The notes below the pieces were generated by a model. That model was not told the DNA's origin, did not search any database, and worked only from the letters and a program-made list of their open reading frames with translations. The position numbers and the translations under genes were made by a program. This document shows positions 17,851 through 26,685 of a stretch of DNA of 64,000 bases, piece by piece. Position 1 is the stretch's first letter; every line of letters begins with the position of its first letter. Origin of the DNA: Echinicola salinicaeni (GTDB lineage: Bacteria > Bacteroidota > Bacteroidia > Cytophagales > Cyclobacteriaceae); NCBI RefSeq assembly GCF_014280965.1, contig NZ_JACODZ010000006.1, forward strand, positions 186,001 through 250,000. The letters run 5' to 3'.

Positions 17851-17911
17851 CATAACTTCTCAGGAATTTGCCATTCCATTTTTGTTTATCGAATTGCATT
17901 CTTCAGCCCGT

Positions 17912-17960
17912 TCTCCGATGGCTGTGCCTTCGGAGATAATAAAGTGGAGTCTCTGACTCC
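17912..17960. repeat. two adjacent palindromes
   Basis: TCTCCGA (17912-17918) pairs with TCGGAGA (17930-17936) over an 11-base loop, and GGAGTC (17946-17951) pairs with GACTCC (17955-17960) over TCT. Together with the two upstream palindromes they form a compact island of four hairpins in about 240 bases. Confidence 0.55.
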
Positions 17961-18040
17961 TACATGGGCCGCCCATCAATTGCATTTTTCACCAAAAGCT
18001 TTAGTTTTACAGGGAATTTTGAACCAAATACTTATATTTT

Positions 18041-19171
18041 ATGAAAAAGCTATTTTTTGCAGCTTTGCCTTTTTTGATTGCTTCTTGTTATGAAAAAACC
18101 TCTGAGGAAACTTCAAGTTTGTCTGACAATGCCGGAAAGAAATTCACACTGGAAGTGGTAGACACCCTTTTTATCGATTCGGGAGAGGATATTATTTTAA
18201 TTGAAAACCAAAATGCTAGGACAGACTTTAGTGATGATCTAAAGTATTATTTCAACTATAATTACAAGCAAAACCTCATCGATGTCATCAATTTAAAAGA
18301 GCACAAACTGGAAAGGCAAATCCCTTTCGAAACAGAAGGTCCTAATGGCACCACTAGTTATGTATCCAGCATTGATCATTTTGACCAGGATAAATTTATG
18401 ATCAATAATTTCAATGGCCTTGTACAAGTGTTTGACAGCAATGCCCAAAAACTGAAAAGCCTCCAATTAAACAATGAAACCCTAAATGGGGATACTTTGA
18501 AACCAAAGGAAAAAATAAGCACTTTCGGCTATATGGGACCTAATGGAGACACCTACTATTCCTTTTACGAGCGGATTTTTGAGGGACCAAGGGGAATGGC
18601 AATAATCGACATGAAAAGCAAAACATTGACAAAAATCCCTGTAGATGGATTAGATGCAATAAAAGATTTCTACATTACCATGAAAATTAAGGGTGGCACA
18701 CAAAGCACGAGCCCATCTTTTTATTTCCTGCTAGAAGGAAACAAAATCCTTCTATCCAATGGTGCGATCAACGAACTATTTGTTTATAATATCGACAATG
18801 ATTCTGTAACACACCATACCTATTCAAGCAAACTCACTGTCAACAGCCTTCGGAAACCCAGCAAAAATACAGCCCATTCGCAGGAGGAATCTAATAAGCT
18901 ATATCAAGAGATGGGACATGAAGTCAGTTTTCAAAGATTTATTGCTGATCCGGAACACAAACGATATTATAGAATTTCACACGGAAAGAACGGCTCAACA
19001 TGGACCGGTGTACTCACCGTTTTTGACGAAAACTTTCAGCAAATTTCCGAAAATAAATTGCCGGAGTCTTTTTATATCTCAAATAGCTTTGTAAAAGATG
19101 GCCAAATTTTTTCTCAGCACAATATAGAAGACGAATTAGCCTTTGTGGTGATGGAGATAAAAGAAATTTAG
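18041..19171 (+). CDS. DUF4221-like lipoprotein
   Basis: The 376-residue product starts with a lipoprotein signal (lipobox IASC, Cys16). The rest has the repeated beta-strand pattern of the DUF4221/6-bladed-propeller-like proteins of Bacteroidota, for example IDVINLKEHKLERQIPF, FNGLVQVFDSNAQKL and LTVFDENFQQISENKL. Its function is unknown; such proteins are surface or periplasmic. It is convergent with the SusD-like gene and separated from it by a strong terminator. Nothing in the sequence indicates a catalytic site. Confidence 0.72.
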   Translation: MKKLFFAALPFLIASCYEKTSEETSSLSDNAGKKFTLEVVDTLFIDSGEDIILIENQNARTDFSDDLKYYFNYNYKQNLIDVINLKEHKLERQIPFETEGPNGTTSYVSSIDHFDQDKFMINNFNGLVQVFDSNAQKLKSLQLNNETLNGDTLKPKEKISTFGYMGPNGDTYYSFYERIFEGPRGMAIIDMKSKTLTKIPVDGLDAIKDFYITMKIKGGTQSTSPSFYFLLEGNKILLSNGAINELFVYNIDNDSVTHHTYSSKLTVNSLRKPSKNTAHSQEESNKLYQEMGHEVSFQRFIADPEHKRYYRISHGKNGSTWTGVLTVFDENFQQISENKLPESFYISNSFVKDGQIFSQHNIEDELAFVVMEIKEI

Positions 19172-19191
19172 CCAATAAAGATCAAGCAAAA

Positions 19192-19217
19192 AAAGGAGGG
19201 CCGAAACCCTCCTTTTG
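19192..19217. terminator. bidirectional intrinsic terminator
   Basis: AAAAGGAGGG (19192-19201) and CCCTCCTTTT (19208-19217) form a perfect 10-bp stem with a 6-base loop. It is flanked by A and T runs, between the convergent DUF4221 gene (+) and the SusD-like gene (-). Confidence 0.92.
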
Positions 19218-19246
19218 CATTTATTCAAATCATTATAATCGAATGC

Positions 19247-20848
19247 CTATTGAGCATCCCACCATACTCTTGTTGTCCAAGAATCACCACCCATTCTGGC
19301 AATAGCATCAGCTAAGCTAGAAGGGTTAGTGGTACTTTCTGAAGCTGGGTAAAGCTGTCTTCTAGGAATTTGGCCTGGAGAGAAACTACCTGTATAGGTC
19401 ACTGGAGTCAATTCAGGATAACCTGATCTTTTCCAGTTATTCCAAGATTCCACAAAGTTAACCATCACACCAGTAGTAGCCCAGATCTGCTCATTGACCA
19501 TTTTCAATCCATTCTCAGTAGTGCTCATATCCAGCGGGTTGGCATCAGCAAAACTCACTGCATCTGCAGCGCTCACTACTCCTCCACCAAATTTACCAAT
19601 ACTGGTCATCGCAGCGATCACACCTGCTCTATAATGCTCAGCAGCAGTCATCGGGGTACTATACCCCCTCAAAGCCGCATCAGCCAATAAAAGCTCCACT
19701 TCTGCATAAGTCATTACAAATACCGGCGCATCTCTGTCTCTATAGATAGCAGTAGGCCTAGAATAAGCACCTATTGGAGCCACATCATCCCCAGAACCAG
19801 TAGCTCCTGGATAGTTAGGCTCATTGACTACATCCGTATCTCCACCTTTAAGGTCATAACCATTTGGCAAACCTATTTGTACTGCAGGATCATTATCACC
19901 GACTACATTACCATTTCTATTGGCTGCCAAACCAGCCGGTGGCACTTCTGCAATCACCGGAAGCCTTGGGTCATCCACAGCCTTCATAAAATCAATCAGT
20001 TTTTTGGACCAACGTACTTCGTATACATCATCTACTGTATTCAGGGCATTGGCACTGGTATTGGAATATCCATTGGTCTGATCTGACACCAAAACAGCTT
20101 CATCAGCAGTAGAAGCAAAGACCCCACCCGCTATGGCTTTTTGCACATACGTCTGCGCAGTGGTAGCATCTGCATCAACTAACCTCATGGCCATTTTGAG
20201 CATCAAGGAATAGCCAAATTTCTTCCATTTGGCAATATCTCCGTCATAGATCACATCATTGGTAATAGCATCTGTACCAGACCCCAAAGTACTCAACGCA
20301 CCGTCAAGGTCCTCTAGCATCCTCATATACAAGGCATCCTGAGCGTCATAAACTGGCTGAGTTATCCCATCTTCAGCTTGTAAAGCTTCAGAATAAGGAA
20401 TATCACCATAAATATCACTCACAAAGGACAATGTCAAGACTTTCATAATTTGTCCTACAGCATCCAAATTGGTCATGCCCTTTTCTTGAGCAAGAGACTG
20501 CATTTGGTAAATTCTAGAGGCGGCTGAATAACCATTCGCCCAAACATTCTGGATATAGCTATTGGTATTCACCGAGGCTACGTATTTATCACCATTGGAA
20601 TAATAATTGGCCCCACCGGTAGTAGTAGAGGCAAATACCTGTACCCACATACTTTGGAAAAGTATGGATCCTGTATAACCTGTCATCATATTTCCATAAT
20701 TATAGGATACAGTTGGCAGGATCAGGTTGGGATCGAACAAATTACCGTCCGCTCGGTTGGGGTCGGTGTTGATATCTTCAAAATTATCATCACAGGCAGA
20801 GACTGCCAGCAATAATCCTGTTAAGAATAAGGATATATATCTTTTCAT
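19247..20848 (-). CDS. SusD/RagB-family outer-membrane lipoprotein
   Basis: The 533-residue lipoprotein (lipobox VSAC in the first 20 residues) is the surface nutrient-binding partner of the SusC-like channel encoded just upstream. The N-terminal FEDINTDPN segment is the hallmark of the SusD-like_2 branch (PF12771-type), which is often linked to non-starch or peptide substrates. The ATG at 20848 follows the SusC stop (20851) by two bases, so translation is coupled; a TTG two codons earlier is the alternative. No glycosidase, sulfatase or sigma/anti-sigma pair is adjacent, so the substrate is open. Confidence 0.93.
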   Translation of the reverse strand: MKRYISLFLTGLLLAVSACDDNFEDINTDPNRADGNLFDPNLILPTVSYNYGNMMTGYTGSILFQSMWVQVFASTTTGGANYYSNGDKYVASVNTNSYIQNVWANGYSAASRIYQMQSLAQEKGMTNLDAVGQIMKVLTLSFVSDIYGDIPYSEALQAEDGITQPVYDAQDALYMRMLEDLDGALSTLGSGTDAITNDVIYDGDIAKWKKFGYSLMLKMAMRLVDADATTAQTYVQKAIAGGVFASTADEAVLVSDQTNGYSNTSANALNTVDDVYEVRWSKKLIDFMKAVDDPRLPVIAEVPPAGLAANRNGNVVGDNDPAVQIGLPNGYDLKGGDTDVVNEPNYPGATGSGDDVAPIGAYSRPTAIYRDRDAPVFVMTYAEVELLLADAALRGYSTPMTAAEHYRAGVIAAMTSIGKFGGGVVSAADAVSFADANPLDMSTTENGLKMVNEQIWATTGVMVNFVESWNNWKRSGYPELTPVTYTGSFSPGQIPRRQLYPASESTTNPSSLADAIARMGGDSWTTRVWWDAQ

Positions 20849-20850
20849 GA

Positions 20851-23800
20851 TCAATTCAATTTAAAGTTAAGGTTAAACCCGAAAGATCTAGTGCTAGGCA
20901 AACTGGTACCTTCTATACCTGTATAGTTAATATTGGATCCGAAGTTTGCTTCTGGATCTATATTATCCGCTTTTCGCATAAGAATCGCCAGGTTTCTGGC
21001 CACAAAGGAAATGTCCAAACCTTTCAATACTGGAGTATTGGCAAATATTCTGGACGGTAAAGAATAACCAAGTGTAAATTGTCTCAACTTGATATAATCT
21101 CCATCAACCACACTAGTTGCTGTAACATTCTGTACCAAAGCCCTATAATAATCTTCGGCACTGGCCGTAACACCATCGTTGGTCACGCCTCCTTCTCTTC
21201 CCACAAGTGTATTTTTGTGCAATCCTCTAAAATGAGAATAGAATTCGGTAGCAGAAAGCACTTTATTACCATAGCTATAATCAATCAAGAAAGACAAATT
21301 AATTCCCTTATAGCTGAATTCGTTATTCCAACCACCATAGAAAGTCGGCAATACAGTACCCCAGTTTTTCAATTCACCTCTAATCGGAAGTCCCGCTTCA
21401 TCTACCATGATATTTCCATCGTTATCATAGGCATAATCATAAGCCCTGATTTGAGGACCAGACTCACCCACTACATAAGCCGTAACCGCATTACCCAGGG
21501 TAGCCCTATTTTGGCCCAAATTCACAGGATTGTTATTATTATCCGTACTTAGCACTTTGTTTTCCAAGCTGGTCATATTAAATGAAGTTGTCCAACTGAA
21601 ATCATTGTTTCTAATTGGCACACCTGTTACCAATACTTCAAGTCCTTTATTATTGGTAGAACCTGTCGCTACGGTATAACCATTAAAGCCTGATGTAATA
21701 CTTAAATTGGCATTCATGATCTCATCATGGGTGGTTTTATCAAAGTAAGCCACATCAAAGGCCAATCTTCCTTTAAAGAAACTTACATCCAAACCAATTT
21801 CAATTTCATCGGTTGTAAATGGCTTTAAGTTTTGGTTAGGCAAAGTCAAAGGAGAAGAGCCTGCAGGTACTCCATTGTAAGCATTTGCAGAAGAATAATA
21901 GAATTTAGTCAAATAAGCTTCATAAGGCTCACCGCTGGTTACCGCATAGGATGCTCTTAACTTACCAAAATCCATCGCTGGAATATTCAGCAAGCGATCA
22001 AAAATGAAGGCAGCTGTCACTGATGGAGAAAATATTCCAGCATCATCAGTTGGATACAGGGTACTATAAATATCATATCTACCGGTGGTAGTCAATGTCA
22101 AGAAATCTTTGTAACCAAAACCCAATGAATAATAACCTGAATGAACTTCTCTTTCATCATAATCATAAGATCTGGAAAATGCCTCCACGTTAAAAGGAGA
22201 ATACAAATAAGGAAGTACAAACCTACTACCTCCTACTCCTACAGTTTCATACTTGTTATTTCTAACACTGGCACCGATGATCGCATCCAAGTTAATATCC
22301 TGGGTCAAGTCCAATTCAGCGCCAAAAATAGCATCTACATTAAGTTCTGATCTTTCAGACTGGCCTCTGCTTGAGAGTCCACCTTGAAGATTATTGGTAT
22401 AAGCCATGCCATATGGATCTACACTAAATACCTTATCATTAGAAACATCATTCCCCATTCTAAGCATTGCATAGATTTTATCCGTAAAACTGTATTTCGC
22501 AGAAATAGCAGTAATCATCCTTCTTCTTGTCAAATCATTAACTCCTTGATTCGTGATAAAATAAGGATTGGTCACATAAATATCATCACTGAATACAGTC
22601 TCTGCACCCGTCGCTTCATCATATCCCGGAGCGAATATATTGTGATCAATATTAGGGGCTAAGAATAAGAAGTTATTAGGATTCTTAGGTCCATCACTCA
22701 AGAAAGGAATATTTTCTGAACGCTGATCGATATAGTTAATCATCGCAGAAACATTGATCTTATCGGAAATATTCTGATCAACGTTGAGGTTAAAGGTATT
22801 CCTGTTCACATCACTATTAGGAACAATAGACTTTGCATTCAAATTAGAATAGGAAAATCTAAAAGATCCTTCAGCAAAACCTTTGGAAACAGATACAGTG
22901 TTGGTAAGGTTAGAACCTGTTCTGTAAAAATCAATATAATTTTCAGAGGCTGGGCTATAGGTATATTGATTACCATCAAAACCTATGACCGAACTGCCAT
23001 CCATCATGGCACCCCAAGCCAACCTTCCGGTAGTCTTAGCTTCATCTGCACTGCCCGGCTTGATACCTCCAGTACCCTGACCATAAACTTGTTGGAAATC
23101 CGTAAAATCTACAGGATTTTCAGCCATATAATTTAAGGTGTAATTCAACGCCCAGTCATCTCCTTTAGCGCCTTTCTTGGTCGTAATCATAATCACACCA
23201 TTCGAAGCCCTGGTACCATATAGTGCCGAAGCCGCCTGACCTTTCAAAACAGTCATGGATTCAATATCATCCGGGCTTAGGTTACCAATACCATCACCAT
23301 TGTCACTACCGCCCCATTGACCGGCAGAACCTCTTTGTGAATTATCCATGGGTACTCCATTGATCACATAAAGTGGTGACCCTGTACCACTGATACTTGG
23401 TAAACCTCTCAAGGTGATCTTTGCTGTACCACCTGGACCACTATTGGTTCCTTTCACCACCAAACCCGCTACGCGACCAGCAAGTGAATTCGCCACATTC
23501 GTTTCACGGGCTTTATTTAAGCTCTCACTGCCCACTTCCGTCACTGAGTAGCCCAGCTTTTCCTTTTCTTTACTAATACCCAAAGCGGTTACCACCACTT
23601 CGCCCAATTCTTCTGTGTCCTGGGCAAGCTTGATATCGATCGTGCTTTTTCCAGCGGCAGCAACTTCTTGGGAAATATATCCAATAAAAGAAAATACCAA
23701 CGCACCATCTTCAGGAACATTGGCTAAAGTATACTTTCCATCCAAATCGGTGGAAGTACCGTTCGTAGTACCTTTCAGAAAAACGTTTACTCCGGGTATG

Positions 23801-23916
23801 GGCATTCCATCACCAGCATCAGTAACTGTTCCTGAAATCGTCTTGGTTTGTGCTAAAACTGTCTGACTGAACAGCAGCATCACAAACACCATCAGGGATT
23901 GTAGATTTTTGTTCAT
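20851..23916 (-). CDS. SusC/RagA-family TonB-dependent outer-membrane channel
   Basis: The 1021-residue protein has a signal peptide (1-22, ending VLAQ) and a carboxypeptidase-regulatory-like beta domain (about 24-105, GTVTDAGDGMPIPGVNVFLKG). A TonB-box-like LGEVVVTALGI follows, then a plug with the LAGRVAGLVVKGTNSGPGG and GTRASNGVIMITTKKG motifs, and a long beta-barrel ending in aromatic-rich strands. It imports a ligand captured by the SusD-like lipoprotein, powered by TonB. It is the first gene of a two-gene unit; the 427 bases upstream are AT-rich and free of genes. No N-terminal signalling (STN) domain is present, so it is probably not sigma-factor-linked. Confidence 0.96.
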   Translation of the reverse strand: MNKNLQSLMVFVMLLFSQTVLAQTKTISGTVTDAGDGMPIPGVNVFLKGTTNGTSTDLDGKYTLANVPEDGALVFSFIGYISQEVAAAGKSTIDIKLAQDTEELGEVVVTALGISKEKEKLGYSVTEVGSESLNKARETNVANSLAGRVAGLVVKGTNSGPGGTAKITLRGLPSISGTGSPLYVINGVPMDNSQRGSAGQWGGSDNGDGIGNLSPDDIESMTVLKGQAASALYGTRASNGVIMITTKKGAKGDDWALNYTLNYMAENPVDFTDFQQVYGQGTGGIKPGSADEAKTTGRLAWGAMMDGSSVIGFDGNQYTYSPASENYIDFYRTGSNLTNTVSVSKGFAEGSFRFSYSNLNAKSIVPNSDVNRNTFNLNVDQNISDKINVSAMINYIDQRSENIPFLSDGPKNPNNFLFLAPNIDHNIFAPGYDEATGAETVFSDDIYVTNPYFITNQGVNDLTRRRMITAISAKYSFTDKIYAMLRMGNDVSNDKVFSVDPYGMAYTNNLQGGLSSRGQSERSELNVDAIFGAELDLTQDINLDAIIGASVRNNKYETVGVGGSRFVLPYLYSPFNVEAFSRSYDYDEREVHSGYYSLGFGYKDFLTLTTTGRYDIYSTLYPTDDAGIFSPSVTAAFIFDRLLNIPAMDFGKLRASYAVTSGEPYEAYLTKFYYSSANAYNGVPAGSSPLTLPNQNLKPFTTDEIEIGLDVSFFKGRLAFDVAYFDKTTHDEIMNANLSITSGFNGYTVATGSTNNKGLEVLVTGVPIRNNDFSWTTSFNMTSLENKVLSTDNNNNPVNLGQNRATLGNAVTAYVVGESGPQIRAYDYAYDNDGNIMVDEAGLPIRGELKNWGTVLPTFYGGWNNEFSYKGINLSFLIDYSYGNKVLSATEFYSHFRGLHKNTLVGREGGVTNDGVTASAEDYYRALVQNVTATSVVDGDYIKLRQFTLGYSLPSRIFANTPVLKGLDISFVARNLAILMRKADNIDPEANFGSNINYTGIEGTSLPSTRSFGFNLNFKLN

Positions 23917-24343
23917 AGGGATTATTTAATTTATTAAGCTAATTATAAATATAAAGTATTTTTAACACTTTCTAATTTAAATAATTACTTTTTTAACATA
24001 TAATACATTATAAATTTCGTTAACCTTCTAGATACATATCTAATTTTTTAACAAATGACCTAAATAAACTATAATATTTTTACCACTACCTAAAATCATA
24101 AAAGTATTATTTTAACTATTTGATTTACAGTTTTTTATATACAAAAAAGATACAATAAATTCATGGAAAACAGTAAGCTATTTGCAATTATATAGATATC
24201 TAATCCATCAAAATTTGGGAATTAACGCCTATTCCATTGAATTATATTTGGACAAAATATTTTTCAATAATTTCCACTGATGTAAATTATCTTGACAAGA
24301 TTTCTTCAATAAAAGTAAACCAACAGAAAAAAATCATCCTTGA
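23917..24343. other. AT-rich gene-free region upstream of susC-like gene
   Basis: These 427 bases hold the promoter and leader of the SusC/SusD unit and the 3' side of the PLP-enzyme gene (both on the minus strand). The sequence is extremely AT-rich with long A and T runs. I see no gene, clear palindrome or terminator. Confidence 0.5.
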
Positions 24344-25402
24344 TTACCTGAATAAAAGGTATAACTGATCAACTAAAAAATCTAAATCTTCAATTCTATG
24401 GTAAGCAGAAATGATCACTCTATCTACAGGAATATCTTCAGGCCGGGGATATGAAAATGAAGAAATAAGAATTCCTGCTTTCATGAGTTGCTCAGCAAAA
24501 CCAGATCCCTCAAATGTTAAAACTGGAAAATCCTGCTCAAATCGCAGTCCTGGTAAATCTTTGACCTTATCAAAAACATATTCCATATTCCCTCTTAACA
24601 ATCTCTGCTGGTGGGCAAATAAGCTACCTGCTTGCAAAAATGCCTGGCAATTGCCTGGCGCAGCAGGAGAAGCTCCCCTAAACATGGCCCCGTTCTTCAC
24701 CTTCCCCACAAAAGCCGCATCTCCAAGAATCATTCCCGCAGGTGTAGCCAAGGCTTTTCCCAAAGATCCTGTCACTATTAGCTGTACAGGAAGGTCTTTC
24801 CAAAAAGAATAGGTACCAAAAATCCCTTTTCCAAAAACCCCAAAAGCATGACTATCATCTATAAGCAGGTAATATTGATTGGCTGGTGACAATGCTTCCA
24901 CCCACTGAAAATCATGAATGGCGGGTTTTATAGTATCCACAGCGTTGGAAAGAATACCTATAGTCTTTCCTTTACAGGTATGGCTTTTTTTAATGCAGTT
25001 CTGGGCAAACTCCCCAAAAGAGCAATTTGAATCTACATCAAGGTTATTGGGTAATATAGCAGGGTGAGCATCTGGAGCAGGCCATAACTCATCACATATT
25101 TCACCCAATATGCTGTGACAAATATACCCTGCCATAAAACCACTACTTAATAATGATGCAAACGGAGCATCTGCCTCTTGAGCAAAATAATCCTCAAGCT
25201 CTTGATAAACTCGGAGTTGGACATTACTGAACCTACTTGCCCCATGGTTTGGTCCATACTGCATCAACCCAGCCATGATCATCTCTTCAAACTCAGGCAC
25301 ACTTCCCATTCCTAAATAAGCCGTTCCACTGAAATAGAGGTAATCTTTCCCTTGCCAGGGAATAATACGGCCTATTTTATGTGAGATTGGATGGTGTTGC
25401 AT
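24344..25402 (-). CDS. alpha-oxoamine synthase-like PLP enzyme (fold type I)
   Basis: The 352-residue protein follows the 8-amino-7-oxononanoate synthase / 2-amino-3-ketobutyrate ligase pattern. It has the SGTAYLGM start, GPNHGASRFSN loop, SSGFMAGY, IDDSHAFGVFGKGIFG with the Asp and His that contact PLP, and TGSLGKALATPAG with the PLP lysine. It is shorter than biotin-pathway BioF (about 385) and has Asp-Asp-Ser-His where BioF has Asp-Glu-Ala-His. No biotin genes are nearby. The next gene upstream on the same strand encodes a dipeptide epimerase, which points to amino-acid or peptide metabolism rather than biotin synthesis (inference). Confidence 0.8.
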   Translation of the reverse strand: MQHHPISHKIGRIIPWQGKDYLYFSGTAYLGMGSVPEFEEMIMAGLMQYGPNHGASRFSNVQLRVYQELEDYFAQEADAPFASLLSSGFMAGYICHSILGEICDELWPAPDAHPAILPNNLDVDSNCSFGEFAQNCIKKSHTCKGKTIGILSNAVDTIKPAIHDFQWVEALSPANQYYLLIDDSHAFGVFGKGIFGTYSFWKDLPVQLIVTGSLGKALATPAGMILGDAAFVGKVKNGAMFRGASPAAPGNCQAFLQAGSLFAHQQRLLRGNMEYVFDKVKDLPGLRFEQDFPVLTFEGSGFAEQLMKAGILISSFSYPRPEDIPVDRVIISAYHRIEDLDFLVDQLYLLFR

Positions 25403-25437
25403 TTAAGTCCCAAATTACCAGTTTACCTAAAAATAGT

Positions 25438-26451
25438 TTAATCCAAAAGCTTTGCTCCAATACCCGGTCCCTCAGGAAAGGAGACCTTTCCGGGCACAAT
25501 GCTAACTCCTGTGGCAATATCCTTAGACAAAAGCATTGCCCCATCCATGTCTACATAATCCAATAATGGAGCGATATGGGCAATCGCTGAAATCCCCACT
25601 GAAGATTCCGTCATACAACCTACCATAGTTTTCATACCCAATTCTTTGGCCTTATAGATCATTCTAAGACCGGGAGTTATTCCACCAGCCTTGACCAATT
25701 TCACATTGATCCCATGAAAAAGACCATGACATTTCAACACATCGGACTCTACTATACAACTCTCATCAGCTATTACCGGCAAATGGCTGTGCTGAAAAAC
25801 CTCCTTCATTCCCTCAAGATCATCCTTGCCCAGTGGTTGCTCCATAAATTCCACGTTCAAACGCTTCAGTTCCTTAGAATAACTGATGGCTTGATCGGCA
25901 GTCCAGGCACAATTGGCATCTATCCTAAATACCGCATCGGTATGCTTTCTCAACTCCTTGATGATTTCCATATCGTGATCGGTGCCCAGCTTAATTTTAT
26001 ATATGGGCCAGGCCAGCTCTTTCATCTTTTCCACCATCTTATCAGTACTTGCTATGCCGATTGTAAAATTGGTGGTAGGTATATTTGCTGGATCCAATTG
26101 GAGATATTCATAAAGCTTCTGTCCCCTTTTCTTCGTAAAAAGATCCCAAGCAGCTAAATCCAAAGCACATTGGGCAAAAGGGTTTTCTGCAAATACCTCC
26201 TTACACATTTCCCATAGTTGCTCAGGACTTTCCCATTCTCCCTTTTCTACTATTGGGCTCGCTTCTTCCAAAGCAGCTTTCATATTTTCAACAGTCATAC
26301 CATAAAAGGGATTTGTCGTGGACTCCCCCAAACCGAACAGGTTCCCCTCCTCTAATTTAACTATAAGAGTCTCCTGCACATCCCTACTTTGATGTGCTAT
26401 GGTAAAGGTATGCTTCAAGGGAAGCTGTTTAATAAAAACCTGTAGCCTCAT
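25438..26451 (-). CDS. dipeptide epimerase (L-Ala-D/L-Glu epimerase type)
   Basis: The 337-residue enolase-superfamily protein has the muconate-lactonising subgroup layout: Lys152-x-Lys154 (YKIKLG), metal ligands Asp178, Glu204 and Asp229 (RIDAN, EQP, ADES), and the second catalytic lysine Lys254 (VKLVKAGG). The D-x-D pair Asp301/Asp303 in DYVDMDG binds the substrate amino group in L-Ala-D/L-Glu epimerases. The reaction would racemise the second residue of a dipeptide, in murein recycling typically L-Ala-D-Glu. It starts 36 bases upstream of the PLP-enzyme gene on the same strand and is divergent from an M14 peptidase gene. Confidence 0.92.
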   Translation of the reverse strand: MRLQVFIKQLPLKHTFTIAHQSRDVQETLIVKLEEGNLFGLGESTTNPFYGMTVENMKAALEEASPIVEKGEWESPEQLWEMCKEVFAENPFAQCALDLAAWDLFTKKRGQKLYEYLQLDPANIPTTNFTIGIASTDKMVEKMKELAWPIYKIKLGTDHDMEIIKELRKHTDAVFRIDANCAWTADQAISYSKELKRLNVEFMEQPLGKDDLEGMKEVFQHSHLPVIADESCIVESDVLKCHGLFHGINVKLVKAGGITPGLRMIYKAKELGMKTMVGCMTESSVGISAIAHIAPLLDYVDMDGAMLLSKDIATGVSIVPGKVSFPEGPGIGAKLLD

Positions 26452-26572
26452 GATATATTGGGGTTTATTAAAGTAAATCCATATTAAATATGCATTAAGT
26501 TTAGTATTTTGATTGACAATAAAAAGTGATTTATACTTTCCTGAACCTACTATAGGGTATTTAGCTAGGATT

Positions 26573-26588
26573 TCACTGATTTCAGTGA
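26573..26588. promoter_or_regulatory. short palindrome in divergent promoter region
   Basis: TCACTGA (26573-26579) and TCAGTGA (26582-26588) form a perfect 7-bp inverted repeat with a TT spacer, between the divergent epimerase and M14 peptidase genes. It is a candidate operator; no regulator gene is adjacent. Confidence 0.4.
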
Positions 26589-26685
26589 TCTAAAAACCAA
26601 ACTAGATCAAGTAATTTCATCTTTGATTTGAAAAAATACCATGTCAGAAAACCCAAACAAGCTATTCATTGATCCATTCATTCAT

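Larger units (their letters stand above)
17680..18040. other. repeat island between the methylase gene and a lipoprotein gene
   Basis: This 361-base gene-free stretch contains copy C of the CCACAGA repeat and four consecutive palindromes, listed separately. Small ORFs crossing it are translations of the palindromes and are not credible. The last 60 bases are AT-rich and probably hold the promoter of the next gene. Confidence 0.65.

Noticed and set aside
17681-17956. ORFs of 60-72 residues on both strands
   Set aside because: They run through palindromes of the repeat island; the peptides (for example GRDLKSRP) are palindrome translations without other coding features.
24344-25402. Assignment of the PLP enzyme as BioF (biotin synthesis)
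   Set aside because: It is shorter than BioF, carries an altered PLP-contact motif and has no biotin genes around it; the family call was kept general.
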